Assembly: GCF_042651565.1 (NCBI RefSeq)
Contig: NZ_JBHSDF010000002.1
Origin: Salinispirillum marinum
GTDB lineage: Bacteria > Pseudomonadota > Gammaproteobacteria > Pseudomonadales > Natronospirillaceae
Direction: 5' to 3' (one strand)
DNA: 64,000 nt
Below the pieces are notes generated by a model that saw nothing but the letters and a program-made list of their open reading frames with translations, did not search any database and had not been told where the DNA came from. Made by a program: the position numbers and the translations under genes. This document shows positions 53,548 through 62,806 of the stretch, in pieces; position 1 is the stretch's first letter, and each line of letters starts with the position of its first letter.

Positions 53548-54924
53548 ATGGCGCTCGCTGACATTCTCTGGAAGCCCGACACCATTGCGCGCTACAACAT
53601 CAGTGGCCCGCGCTACACCTCCTACCCTACGGCACTGAGCTTTACCGACGTACCGCACGAGCAACGGGAAAACGTGCTGCAAGCCACGCCGAAAGACGCG
53701 CCCTTGTCGCTGTATGTGCATATCCCGTTTTGCCATCATCTCTGCTACTACTGCGCCTGCACCAAGGTGGTAACGCGTGATCAATCCAAGGCTGATGCCT
53801 ATTTAGACGCGCTGGCGTTAGAAATGGCGCAACTGGCGCCCTTGGTGCGGCACCGGAAAATACGGCAACTGCATTGGGGTGGTGGTACGCCGACCTTCTT
53901 AAACGCAGCCCAGACCGAGCGTTTGATGCACTTGTTGCAACAGCACTTTCAGTTGGAAACCAACGACCGCAAGCGCGAATATTCCATCGAAATCGACCCG
54001 CGTGTTACCACCGTAGCGCATCTGGAACAATTGCGCGCGTGGGGCTTTAACCGGGTTTCGCTGGGCATTCAGGATTTCCATCGCCCCACTCAGGAAGCCG
54101 TGCACCGCATTCAAGGACCAGAGCTGGTAGGCCATTTGGTGAAAGCGGCACGAGACATGGGGTTTCATGGTATCAGCTTTGATTTGATTTATGGCTTGCC
54201 CTTTCAATCACTGAGCAGCATGAAACGTACCTTGAACCAGGTGATTGAACTCGCGCCTGACCGCATTGCCTGTTACAGCTACGCGCATTTGCCCGAGCGT
54301 TTTGCACCGCAAAACCGCATTCTGTCGTCCGATCTGCCCAGCCCAGACACGAAACTAGAGCTTCTACACACCTTGATTGAAGGGCTGCAAGCGGCAGACT
54401 ACCGTTACATTGGCATGGATCATTTCGCCCGTCCGGACGATGGTTTGGTGAAGGCCTATGAAAACGGCACCTTGCAACGGAACTTTCAGGGCTATTCCAC
54501 CCACGGCAATACGGATTTGCTGGGCATTGGCATGTCGGCTATCAGTGCCCTACAAGATCAATTTCTGCAAAATCATGCGAACCTGGAAGACTACCAAAAG
54601 GCTTGCACCACCGGCCAAACGACCTATCGCGGTTATGTGTTAAACGAAGACGACCGCATTCGGCGACGCATCATTATGGACCTGGCCTGCCAGGGCTATG
54701 TGAATTTCGCCATGATGTGCGATGAATTCGCCATCGATTTTTGGCGTTATTTTGCGCCGGAGCTGGAACGTCTGCAGGGCTTAGCCGACGATGGCCTGAT
54801 TGAATTAACAGAGGACGACCTCACCGTCACCACCCTTGGCCGTTTATTGCTGCGCCCGATATGCATGGTGTTTGATGCGTATCTCGGTGGGCATGGTCAG
54901 CAGCAGTTCTCTCGCGTAATATGA
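53548..54924 (+). CDS. hemN: Oxygen-independent coproporphyrinogen III oxidase
   Basis: Radical-SAM enzyme for anaerobic heme synthesis. 458 residues. The cluster motif is HIPFCHHLCYYCACTK (CxxxCxxC-x-C form), then HWGGGTPTFLNAAQ, GFNRVSLGIQDFHRPTQEAV and the C-terminal HemN_C domain. MALADILWKPDTIARYNISG matches known N-termini. The Anr box suits its role. Confidence 0.95.
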   Translation: MALADILWKPDTIARYNISGPRYTSYPTALSFTDVPHEQRENVLQATPKDAPLSLYVHIPFCHHLCYYCACTKVVTRDQSKADAYLDALALEMAQLAPLVRHRKIRQLHWGGGTPTFLNAAQTERLMHLLQQHFQLETNDRKREYSIEIDPRVTTVAHLEQLRAWGFNRVSLGIQDFHRPTQEAVHRIQGPELVGHLVKAARDMGFHGISFDLIYGLPFQSLSSMKRTLNQVIELAPDRIACYSYAHLPERFAPQNRILSSDLPSPDTKLELLHTLIEGLQAADYRYIGMDHFARPDDGLVKAYENGTLQRNFQGYSTHGNTDLLGIGMSAISALQDQFLQNHANLEDYQKACTTGQTTYRGYVLNEDDRIRRRIIMDLACQGYVNFAMMCDEFAIDFWRYFAPELERLQGLADDGLIELTEDDLTVTTLGRLLLRPICMVFDAYLGGHGQQQFSRVI

Positions 54925-54939
54925 GCAAATCCTTGCTTA

Positions 54940-55914
54940 ATGAGTGTCGCTGGCGTGAAAAAGGCCCGAACCGCACCTGCCCTAACGGCGCATAACTTTC
55001 ATGGCCTATTGACCGTAGCGCCGGAAATGCTGGCGTTCATGGAACAAACCGCACGTGTGGCGCGCACCAATGCGTCTATTCTGTTGCGCGGCCAAAGTGG
55101 TACGGGGAAGGAGCTGGTGGCGCGCTACATTCACGAATGCTCGCGTCGGCAAGGCAAAACCTTCAGTGCTATTAACTGTGCGGCCTTGTCGCGTGAACTC
55201 ATGGCTTCCGAATTGTTCGGCCATAAACGTGGGGCGTTTACGGGAGCGACCCACGACCGCACCGGCCTGCTGCAACTGACCGATGGCGGCACCTTGTTTT
55301 TAGACGAAATTGCCGAGATGCCGCTGGATATCCAGGCCGGTTTACTGCGCGTGTTGCAAGACCGCTGCTTTACGCCCTTAGGTTCCAGCGAGGTGGTGCA
55401 TACGGATATTCGTTTGGTATCAGCGACCCATACCTCGCTACGGCGCGGCGTCGCCGAGGGCGTTTTCCGGGAAGACTTGATGTACCGCATTCGAGTTGTC
55501 CCGCTGTATTTACCCACCTTGCGAGAACGCACGGGTGATATTGAAATGCTGGCTTGGCAGTTCATTCATACGCTCAATGCCGAAAACGAGCGGCAAGTTA
55601 CCCACATGGCACAGGATGTGTTTGACACCCTGCTGACCTATTCGTGGCCCGGCAATGTGCGTGAACTCAGTAACGTCATGGCGTATTGTCACGCCATCGG
55701 ATTGGGCAACGAACTGGCGTACCAAGACCTGCCACCTGAACTGCGCGGCGAAGCACCGCCGGACGAAAAGCCACAGGATCTGGAAACGGATGAACGCGCG
55801 GAGCTGGCCACTTTGTTGCAGCAACACCGCGGGCGCAAACAAGCCGTGGCGGATGCCCTAGGCATCTCCCGGGCGACACTGTGGCGCAAGCTTAAGCAGC
55901 ATGGGTTGTCGTAG
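54940..55914 (+). CDS. Sigma-54 activator without a sensory domain
   Basis: 324 residues: a AAA+ domain (Walker A GQSGTGKEL, GAFTGA loop in HKRGAFTGATHDRTGLL, Walker B TLFLDEIAEMPLDIQ, Arg finger region FREDLMYRIRVVPLYLP, SWPGNVRELSN) and a Fis-type helix-turn-helix (GRKQAVADALGISRATLWRK). No receiver, GAF or PAS domain is present, as in PspF, so control must come from a partner protein or from its level. A sigma-54 promoter with palindromic sites follows immediately, and its likely target is the next operon. Confidence 0.9.
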   Translation: MSVAGVKKARTAPALTAHNFHGLLTVAPEMLAFMEQTARVARTNASILLRGQSGTGKELVARYIHECSRRQGKTFSAINCAALSRELMASELFGHKRGAFTGATHDRTGLLQLTDGGTLFLDEIAEMPLDIQAGLLRVLQDRCFTPLGSSEVVHTDIRLVSATHTSLRRGVAEGVFREDLMYRIRVVPLYLPTLRERTGDIEMLAWQFIHTLNAENERQVTHMAQDVFDTLLTYSWPGNVRELSNVMAYCHAIGLGNELAYQDLPPELRGEAPPDEKPQDLETDERAELATLLQQHRGRKQAVADALGISRATLWRKLKQHGLS

Positions 55915-55925
55915 CAGCAAGTAAC

Positions 55926-55948
55926 GTTTCAACTTGAAACACAAGTTG
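55926..55948 (+). promoter_or_regulatory. Likely upstream activator sites for the sigma-54 regulator
   Basis: Two overlapping perfect palindromes: GTTTCAA-C-TTGAAAC (55926-55940) and CAACTTG-AAACA-CAAGTTG (55930-55948). Position (66-88 bases before the -24 element) suits enhancer binding. Confidence 0.6.
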
Positions 55949-56013
55949 CAACAACATGGAACGACCCACTCGCAGTTGAATTAAAAACCCCTTATAAATC
56001 AATACCTTAAAAG

Positions 56014-56030
56014 TTGGCACGATCCATGTA
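56014..56030 (+). promoter_or_regulatory. Sigma-54 promoter (-24/-12)
   Basis: TTGGCACGATCCATGTA has the full -24 element TTGGCACG and the GG-N10-GT spacing; the -12 element (ATGT) is off the TTGC consensus. It lies 38 bases before the next ATG. Confidence 0.75.
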
Positions 56031-56067
56031 ATGGCCTTAGGCATAACGTCTCACATGGAGCAACAAC

Positions 56068-56856
56068 ATGCCACATTCTATGGTTTGGATGAACACCGAT
56101 GAAATCATCCAAAAAGTCCCCTGTACCTGTATTGACGGGCGCACTCCCGGCCTGCGTTACAGCGTTGCGGGGGGCAGCTTTGGATTGATCTTATTGACCC
56201 TGAGCAACATTGAGCAGAGCTTACAGCGCGCGTTATCCGACGAAGAGGTGGGCGTGTATCTAAGCCTGTTCGCGCAAGAGGTTGGCCCGGTGTACCTGCA
56301 CACCGACCAACACGCCATCGACTTGATCTACGCGCGCATGGGCATCGCACCCGACAGCAAATTGCGTGAACTGACTCCGGCGCAACAAAAGTCATTCATC
56401 CACTTCGCCGTTCAGCCCGACTTTCAAGGTTGCGGGCATGTGAAATTGTTGATGCAACACAGCACCGACTACGACATTCCACAACGCTTGGTGAAAAGTG
56501 CCCTACAGGCGTTTTTTATCGGGTTCTTTGCGCGCGAAAACAACATTGTGTTCGACATCTTAGCCGGTCGCCACGCTGAAGAACGTGTCCTATTGCTGGA
56601 TGATCAGGGCAATACCGAAACCGAGCGCCAATCCGCACTCTATTTGGAGACACCGTTGGACGAAAACCGCTTCTTTTGCCACCGCCCCTTGAAGCGCGCC
56701 CTTATCGCCCGTTTTCTGACGGTCATCGAAACGTCCGGCTTACCCAGTTTGTCAGCGCTGGATACGGCGCAACTGGCCGAACAGCACGATGCCTCTGCCG
56801 AACGAACGCTAGGGCACTTGGCACCGCATCTACCCATTGAATATATTTCAGCTTAA
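56068..56856 (+). CDS. Carbonic-anhydrase-like protein (CxDxR / GCGH)
   Basis: 262 residues, soluble. The N-terminal part reads CTCIDGRTPGLRYSVAGGSF: Cys21-x-Asp23-x-Arg25 is the beta-carbonic-anhydrase metal/catalytic signature. HTDQH (78-82) and QGCGHVKLL (Cys122, His124) could supply the other zinc ligands, as in LCIB/CDCA-type enzymes. The family assignment is from these motifs only. Driven by the sigma-54 promoter and followed 15 bases later by a SulP transporter, it suggests CO2/bicarbonate handling. I do not recognise a named family. Confidence 0.55.
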   Translation: MPHSMVWMNTDEIIQKVPCTCIDGRTPGLRYSVAGGSFGLILLTLSNIEQSLQRALSDEEVGVYLSLFAQEVGPVYLHTDQHAIDLIYARMGIAPDSKLRELTPAQQKSFIHFAVQPDFQGCGHVKLLMQHSTDYDIPQRLVKSALQAFFIGFFARENNIVFDILAGRHAEERVLLLDDQGNTETERQSALYLETPLDENRFFCHRPLKRALIARFLTVIETSGLPSLSALDTAQLAEQHDASAERTLGHLAPHLPIEYISA

Positions 56857-56871
56857 TTGGAGGGCTCTATC

Positions 56872-58572
56872 ATGAGTTCAGCAACAAAACCGAATCGTCT
56901 CCAGCAGTGGATTCCCGTGTTGGAATGGTTACCTAACTATCAAAAAACCGACTTGCGAGGTGATTTAGTGGCGGGTATTACCGTCGCTATGATGCTGATT
57001 CCGCAAGCCATGTCTTACGCCCTGCTGGCCGGTTTACCACCCTATATTGGCTTGTATGCGTCCGTCCTGCCCTTGCTGGTGTATGCCTTGTTTGGTACGT
57101 CACGCCAACTGGCTGTTGGGCCGGTGGCCATGGTGGCCTTGCTGGTGTTCAGCGGTGTGTCCGGCTTTGCTGAGGTCGGCAGTGAACGCTATATCGCTTT
57201 AGCTATTGGATTGTCCTTGCTGGTGGGCTTATTGCAGTTCGGCATGGGGCTATTCCGCTTGGGCTTCCTCACCAACTTCATGTCGCACCCGGTGATTTCC
57301 GGCTTCACCAGTGCCGCAGCTTTGATCATCGGCTTCAGCCAGCTCAAGCATATTGTTGGTTTGTCTTTACCCAGCACCGAGAACATTGCCGTAACCATTT
57401 GGGCCACGCTGTCGCAGTGGCAGGCCATTAATCCCGTTGCGTTAGCCATCGGTGTGATCGGTATTGTCGCTCTATTGGTGATGCGTCGTTTGAACGCCAT
57501 GCTGCCCGGCGCCATGATAGTGGTGGTGGTATCAACGCTGATCGTCTGGTTCTTTGACCTTGATACCCGTGCCGGTTTGGCGGTGGTGGGCTCTGTTCCT
57601 GCGGGCTTCCCGGAGCTGGCAGCACCGAACGTGTCTGTTAACGATTTGGTTGCCTTGTTGCCTATTGCCGTCACCATCGCGTTTGTGGGCTTTATTGAAA
57701 GTATTGCCGTTGCGAAGAAAATCGCCACCGAAAAAGGTTATGAAGTCGACCCGAACAAAGAGCTGGTCGGCCTTGGCTTGGCCAACATTGTTGGCGCATT
57801 TTCAAAGGCTATGCCCGTTACCGGTGGTTTCAGCCGCACGGCCGTGAACCGTAACGCCGGTGCGAATACCGGCTTGTCGTCGATCATCACCGCCGTGTTG
57901 ATTGGTATTTCGTTACTGATCTTTACCCCTCTGTTCTACTTTATTCCCAAGGCCATCTTAGGCTCGGTGATTATGGTGGCGGTGTTTGGCTTGATCGACA
58001 CACACGAAGTAAAACACCTGTGGAAAGTGAAACGAGACGACCTGGCCATGCTGGCCATCACCTTTGGTGCAACCTTGGTGTTGGGTGTTAAAACCGGTAT
58101 TTTCCTGGCCGTGGGCATTTCCATGGTGTGGTTTGTGATTAAAACGACCCGTCCGCACTACGCCATTTTGGGCCAGATTCCAGACACTACGGCGTACCGG
58201 AATGTGCAACGCCACGCGGCAGCAACACAAACAAAAGGGGTGTTGGCGGTTCGTTTTGATGCGCAGTTTTATTACGGCAACGTGAGCTTCTTAAAAGATA
58301 CGCTGAAAAAAGCCGAAGCCAACATGGCCGAACCTTTGCGTGCCGTGGTACTGGACGCCAGCGCCGTGAACCAACTGGATTCTTCGGCCGATACGGCGCT
58401 GCATGAAATCCTGAAGGAGTACCGTAGCCGTGGCATTGAGCTGTATTTTGCTAACGTAAAAGGCCCTGTGATGGATGTGATGCAACGCAGTGGCTTTGCC
58501 AAGGCCTTGGGCGACAACCGGTTTTTCCTGACCACGCATGAAGCCATGACAGCAGCACAGACGTTGGCCTAA
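56872..58572 (+). CDS. SulP-family anion transporter with STAS domain
   Basis: 566 residues with about twelve spans. DLVAGITVAMMLIPQAMSYA is the SulP signature, followed by LPPYIGLYASVLPLLVYALF and GTSRQLAVGPVAMVALL. The C-terminal STAS domain includes AVVLDASAVNQLDSSADTAL. The substrate could be bicarbonate (BicA-like), sulfate or another anion. The neighbouring carbonic-anhydrase-like gene favours bicarbonate, while the downstream YeeE/YedE pair favours sulfur. The ATG at 56872 follows GGAGGG by 7 bases. Confidence 0.88.
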   Translation: MSSATKPNRLQQWIPVLEWLPNYQKTDLRGDLVAGITVAMMLIPQAMSYALLAGLPPYIGLYASVLPLLVYALFGTSRQLAVGPVAMVALLVFSGVSGFAEVGSERYIALAIGLSLLVGLLQFGMGLFRLGFLTNFMSHPVISGFTSAAALIIGFSQLKHIVGLSLPSTENIAVTIWATLSQWQAINPVALAIGVIGIVALLVMRRLNAMLPGAMIVVVVSTLIVWFFDLDTRAGLAVVGSVPAGFPELAAPNVSVNDLVALLPIAVTIAFVGFIESIAVAKKIATEKGYEVDPNKELVGLGLANIVGAFSKAMPVTGGFSRTAVNRNAGANTGLSSIITAVLIGISLLIFTPLFYFIPKAILGSVIMVAVFGLIDTHEVKHLWKVKRDDLAMLAITFGATLVLGVKTGIFLAVGISMVWFVIKTTRPHYAILGQIPDTTAYRNVQRHAAATQTKGVLAVRFDAQFYYGNVSFLKDTLKKAEANMAEPLRAVVLDASAVNQLDSSADTALHEILKEYRSRGIELYFANVKGPVMDVMQRSGFAKALGDNRFFLTTHEAMTAAQTLA

Positions 58573-58582
58573 ACAGGCCAAC
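58563..58582 (+). terminator. Hairpin after the SulP gene
   Basis: GTTGGCCT-AAAC-AGGCCAAC overlaps the stop codon; no T run follows. Possible terminator or attenuating hairpin before the YeeE genes. Confidence 0.4.
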
Positions 58583-58653
58583 ACAAAAAATCAATACATT
58601 AGCTCGCTCTACTATTGATTTATGTCAAACATCGGGTATTATGCTCAACATTA

Positions 58654-58669
58654 ATTAGCTATTTCTAAT
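58654..58669 (+). promoter_or_regulatory. Possible operator before the YeeE/YedE pair
   Basis: ATTAG-CTATTT-CTAAT inverted repeat 13 bases before the start. AT-rich operators of this kind are typical of ArsR-type repressors; no repressor gene is nearby. Confidence 0.3.
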
Positions 58670-58681
58670 AAAGAGGGTTCT

Positions 58682-59119
58682 ATGGAAATCATTAACTTTA
58701 CGCCCGTGTCTGCCTTCATTGGCGGCAGCTTGATCGGGTTATCCGCCGCGTTACTGTTATTCGCCAAAGGCCGTATTGCCGGTGTATCCGGCATTGCGGG
58801 CGGGGTCATCGTGCCGGAAAAAGGCGATATGGATTGGCGCATCGTGTTTTTGGTGGGTCTGGTGATTGGTGGTTTGATCTACCAGTGGACCGGCATCAAC
58901 CCCGGTGTTGCGCACATTCAGCCGGTGGTGGATACGCCGGTGTTGATCATTGCCGGATTGTTGGTCGGTATTGGCACCACGATTGGTACCGGCTGCACCA
59001 GTGGTCACGGCATTTGTGGTCTGGCTCGCCGCAGCGGGCGTTCCTTGGTCGCCGTTGTGAGCTTTATGGCCAGCGGCTTTGTGACTGTGTTCGTTGTTCG
59101 TCATCTGTTTGGAGGTTAA
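58682..59119 (+). CDS. YeeE/YedE half-transporter, subunit 1
   Basis: 145 residues with four spans and the conserved motif GTTIGTGCTSGHGICGLARR near residue 100. YeeE/YedE proteins carry sulfur species such as thiosulfate. Split versions like this pair (PmpA/PmpB type) function as two subunits. Confidence 0.88.
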   Translation: MEIINFTPVSAFIGGSLIGLSAALLLFAKGRIAGVSGIAGGVIVPEKGDMDWRIVFLVGLVIGGLIYQWTGINPGVAHIQPVVDTPVLIIAGLLVGIGTTIGTGCTSGHGICGLARRSGRSLVAVVSFMASGFVTVFVVRHLFGG

Positions 59120-59123
59120 GGTC

Positions 59124-59597
59124 ATGCAAGGTATTTTACGTTTAAGCGCCGCATTGGCAGCGGGTATTCTGTTCGGCTTTGGTTTGGGTGTCGCACAGAT
59201 GATTGACCCAGCGAAAGTGATCAACTTCCTTGATGTGTTCGGCACTTGGGACCCATCATTAGCCTTTGTAATGGGTGGTGGCTTGGTGGTAAACGCCATC
59301 TTCACGCCGCTGATTCTGCGCCGCAACCGTCCGGTATTTGCGGAAATATTCCGCGTCCCGACCAAGGTCGAAGTGGATAAGCGCATTGTGTTTGGTGGTT
59401 TGTTGTTTGGCGCTGGCTGGGGCTTGGCGGGCTACTGCCCAGGCCCGATGATCACGTCTTTGAGCTTCGCGGATGGCTCGATTCTGACCATCTTCGCAGC
59501 CTATGTGGTGGGCACCTTTGTGACCAAGAAGATACTCGCGTATCAGGAAGAGCGGGCGCATCTTAAGCATGCGGCCAACGAGGCCTGCGTGGGGTAA
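59124..59597 (+). CDS. YeeE/YedE half-transporter, subunit 2
   Basis: 157 residues with four spans; the cysteine motif is GWGLAGYCPGPMITSLS. The ATG at 59124 follows GGAGG by 8 bases and begins at MQGILRL. It completes the split transporter with the upstream gene. A role in sulfide or thiosulfate handling is inferred. Confidence 0.88.
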   Translation: MQGILRLSAALAAGILFGFGLGVAQMIDPAKVINFLDVFGTWDPSLAFVMGGGLVVNAIFTPLILRRNRPVFAEIFRVPTKVEVDKRIVFGGLLFGAGWGLAGYCPGPMITSLSFADGSILTIFAAYVVGTFVTKKILAYQEERAHLKHAANEACVG

Positions 59598-59624
59598 ATT
59601 ACCCGTAGACGCAATCTGGCGTGA

Positions 59625-60845
59625 CTAGCCCTTTGGTGACCGGTTCTTCTCCGTGATCCAACGGGACATAAACTCGGTGGCGCGATACTGCTGTTGTTGC
59701 AGTATCCGCCCCCAAATATTTTCCTGCCGATGTACCGCTAGGTCGTCATGTAACTCGGCCAGTCGTCCCGACAAAGCTACACTCTCTGCCAAGCTGTCAT
59801 GACATTGCTCGGCAATTTTCCTACCCTGCTCCACCGCAAACTGCCAGGCGCTCTCGTCGTTATAAAGCTGCGCGGCGGTGCGAAAAAACACCTCCGGTTC
59901 GTTACTGATGACACTGCCCCACGGCAAATCGCCATGCATGCCTTCGGCGGCGATGGCGCTGGCAATGTTCGGCGTCCCGGCCAACCAAGCGTCGGCAATT
60001 TTCCCTTTAATCCCCGCCCCAAAGCGCAAGTACGCCAGATTAAGCCGGTAGCGACTCAATGTGTCCAACGCATTGTCGGCTCGTCCTTTTATATGAAACC
60101 CCAGTTCCGGTTTATGCAGTTGGTATACCTTCTCCGAGGCATAGCCGCCATAGACATGCACCTCGGTGCCTTGCGGGAACAGATGACGCCATTGCGGCCA
60201 ATGTTCGCGCAGCCAGCGGGTGGCGTCCCAATTCGGGTTGTGCAGGAAATTACCAATCATCATGAGATGCCGACGTTCGTTATAGGGTCGCAATGCGGCG
60301 GCGTCCGGCAGGGGTGTGAGCATGAACGGGGTATGGTGCAATAAATGTTCGGCAATACCGAACTGTTCGACGAGTATCTGCACTTCAGCAGGAGAGACCA
60401 TCAAGGTGAGATCGCAGCGCACCATGGCGGCGAGTTCACGCAGGGCGGTGTCATTGAATATATTCAATGGCTGACCGTGCAACACGGCGGCTTCGCGGGC
60501 TTCACGCAAGCAATGGAGATCACTGGTATCCAACACGCGCAGCGCAGTCGGGCAAACGGTGTGAACGCGCCAACCGAATTGTTCTTCCATCACATAACGG
60601 TCAAAGACCACGATGTCGGGCGCAAGATTGGCAAGCCAGTCATCAAAGGCATCATCATTGACGGCGATCTGATGGCCTGTCATGCCCAACGCCTCTACTG
60701 TGAGGCTGAATTCGGTGGGTTGTGCGGGTGAGGCGACATGCACATCACCCAGCATGTGCAGCACGCGCAGAATATCCAACGTGCGTCGACCCGCCGCCGT
60801 GGAGGCCGGTTCGGGCCAGGTTTTACCGATCAATAGGCTGCGCAT
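59625..60845 (-). CDS. GT-B glycosyltransferase
   Basis: 406 residues, no membrane span. Rossmann-type start (LLIGKTWPEPASTAAGRR...) and a C-terminal nucleotide-sugar region (HLMMIGNFLHNPNWDATRWL, FHIKGRADNALDTLSRYRLN, RFGAGIKGKIADAWLAGTPN). It probably modifies a surface polysaccharide or lipid; donor and acceptor are unknown. Not in an obvious polysaccharide locus; 15 bases from trpS on the same strand. Confidence 0.75.
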   Translation of the reverse strand: MRSLLIGKTWPEPASTAAGRRTLDILRVLHMLGDVHVASPAQPTEFSLTVEALGMTGHQIAVNDDAFDDWLANLAPDIVVFDRYVMEEQFGWRVHTVCPTALRVLDTSDLHCLREAREAAVLHGQPLNIFNDTALRELAAMVRCDLTLMVSPAEVQILVEQFGIAEHLLHHTPFMLTPLPDAAALRPYNERRHLMMIGNFLHNPNWDATRWLREHWPQWRHLFPQGTEVHVYGGYASEKVYQLHKPELGFHIKGRADNALDTLSRYRLNLAYLRFGAGIKGKIADAWLAGTPNIASAIAAEGMHGDLPWGSVISNEPEVFFRTAAQLYNDESAWQFAVEQGRKIAEQCHDSLAESVALSGRLAELHDDLAVHRQENIWGRILQQQQYRATEFMSRWITEKNRSPKG

Positions 60846-60860
60846 TGCGCGGTCAGTGGC

Positions 60861-61874
60861 CTAACCGGCCAACGGTGCTATGCCCACTGCACGGCGCACC
60901 TGACTTAACAGGGTGGCGGCCTCCTGGCGGGCCTTATCCGCACCCAAACGCAACGTTCGATCAATTTCTGCAGGGTCTTGAATCAGTTGGTTATAGGCAT
61001 CGCGCTTGTCTTTTAACAGCTCGTTCAGGTGTTCGAATACCTGTTTTTTGGCCTCACCCCAGGCGATACCTTCTTGGTATTGTTTACGCATACTGACAAT
61101 GTCGGACGGGCTGGCAAAGGCGGAATAGATACCAAACAGCGTGCAGGTGTCGGGGTCTTTCGGCTCGCCCGGCTCTAAGGAATTGGTCACTATTTTGTTG
61201 ATCAGTTTGCGGAATTTCTTCTCATCTTCAAACAACGGAATGGTGTTGTTGTAACTCTTGGACATTTTACGTCCGTCCAAACCCTTCAAAATCATGCCTG
61301 CATCATCCACCACCGCTTCTGGCAAAACGAAGGTTTCACCGAATATGTGGTTGAATCGTTGAGCAATGTCACGTGCCATTTCTATGTGTTGAATTTGGTC
61401 TTTTCCCACCGGCACATGGGTGGCCTTGAACATCAGAATGTCGGCAGCCATCAAGATCGGGTAGCTGAACAACCCCATGGTGATGCCTTTGTCCGGGTCA
61501 ACTGCGTTGGCCTCTACATTCTCTTGCACCACACCTTTATAGGCGTGCGCCCGGTTCATCAAGCCTTTGGCCGTGACACAGGTGAGCGCCCACGTCAGTT
61601 CCATGATCTCCGGCACGTCCGACTGTCGATAAAACACCACCTTATTCGGGTCCAGCCCGCCCGCCAACCAGGTGGCGGCAATGGCCAGCGCACTTTCCCG
61701 AATACGGGCAGGCTCGTGACACTTGATGATGGCGTGGTAGTCGGCCAAAAAGAAAAACGACCGGGCTTCGGTGGTTTGACTCGACTCAATGGCGGGACGT
61801 ATGGCGCCCGCATAATTCCCTAAATGGGGGATACCGGTGGTGGTGATTCCGGTGAGAACGGTTTTATTGCTCAT
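60861..61874 (-). CDS. trpS: Tryptophanyl-tRNA synthetase
   Basis: 337 residues, class I synthetase. The HIGH-type motif is TTGIPHLGNYAGAI and the KMSKS motif is LDGRKMSKSYNN; MFKATHVPVGKDQIQHIEMA is the tRNA/Trp region. Standard length and intact. Confidence 0.96.
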   Translation of the reverse strand: MSNKTVLTGITTTGIPHLGNYAGAIRPAIESSQTTEARSFFFLADYHAIIKCHEPARIRESALAIAATWLAGGLDPNKVVFYRQSDVPEIMELTWALTCVTAKGLMNRAHAYKGVVQENVEANAVDPDKGITMGLFSYPILMAADILMFKATHVPVGKDQIQHIEMARDIAQRFNHIFGETFVLPEAVVDDAGMILKGLDGRKMSKSYNNTIPLFEDEKKFRKLINKIVTNSLEPGEPKDPDTCTLFGIYSAFASPSDIVSMRKQYQEGIAWGEAKKQVFEHLNELLKDKRDAYNQLIQDPAEIDRTLRLGADKARQEAATLLSQVRRAVGIAPLAG

Positions 61875-62002
61875 GAACGTTCACTAAGGCTTGGCAGAAA
61901 GATGCTGAACCTTAACGAAATCGCACGGAAAAATCGAGTGTTGGCGTAGGGTTCTGTATAATGTGCGCCGATAAGAAAATAGGATCTCAAGGAACGTTCA
62001 CC

Positions 62003-62806
62003 ATGGCTTTTCTTCGCCGCGTCTGGCGCTTGTTTCGCATGTTTTGGGTTTTACTGGCCGGCATTGCCATCACGCTTTTAGTCTTGCCCTTTCGCCGTGT
62101 TGGTTGGCTCAACGATGCGAGCGTTATGTCGATCGCCACTTGGTGGCATCGTCGTATGTTGGGTGCCATGGGTATTGCGGTACGGGTAGAGGGTGAAATC
62201 AAACCGCGTGCGGGAATTTGGATCAGTAACCATATTTCGTGGCTCGATATTCTGGTCATTGGCAGCCAAGCACCCGTGCACTTCGTGTCAAAGGCTGAAG
62301 TGCGCCGCTGGCCAGTGATTGGCTTTCTGGCCGCGCAAACCGGCACCTTATTTATTCAGCGCGGTGCGAACCAGACCGACCAGATCGTGACGGCGATGCA
62401 AAAGAAGCTCACGGAGGGCTATTCTGTGTTGTTTTTTCCGGAAGGAACGACCGGCCACGGGCATTATCTGCGCCGCTTTCATGGCCGGTTATTCGATGCT
62501 GCCCTGGCGTTGCACGCACCCATTGTGCCGGTGGCTATTCGCTACGAACATGAACCACAGCCGCATCCTGTGGTGCCCTATATCGACCAGCAATCGTTGC
62601 TGCATAATTTGTGGGGGGTGCTGGCGTTACCGCGTTTGGCGGTTACGGTCTACGGTGGGCAGCCTATCGCTGTGGAAGGTGTTGAACGGCGGAGACTGGC
62701 CGAGCGCAGCCGGGATGTGATACGGGCCGCGCTTGAACTGCCAGCTCCTGCCCTACCGCCGACAGAACTTAAATCCGCCAAGCGGAACAAACCGGCACAG
62801 GATTAG
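62003..62806 (+). CDS. PlsC-like 1-acyl-sn-glycerol-3-phosphate acyltransferase
   Basis: 267 residues. One N-terminal membrane span (FWVLLAGIAITLLVLPF), then NHISWLDILV (NHxxxxD), VSKAEVRRWPVIGFLAA, LFIQRG and VLFFPEGTTGHGHYLRRF. Acyl transfer in phospholipid or ornithine-lipid synthesis. The ATG at 62003 follows AAGGA by about 8 bases. Convergent with and overlapping the SGNH gene by four bases. Confidence 0.88.
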   Translation: MAFLRRVWRLFRMFWVLLAGIAITLLVLPFRRVGWLNDASVMSIATWWHRRMLGAMGIAVRVEGEIKPRAGIWISNHISWLDILVIGSQAPVHFVSKAEVRRWPVIGFLAAQTGTLFIQRGANQTDQIVTAMQKKLTEGYSVLFFPEGTTGHGHYLRRFHGRLFDAALALHAPIVPVAIRYEHEPQPHPVVPYIDQQSLLHNLWGVLALPRLAVTVYGGQPIAVEGVERRRLAERSRDVIRAALELPAPALPPTELKSAKRNKPAQD

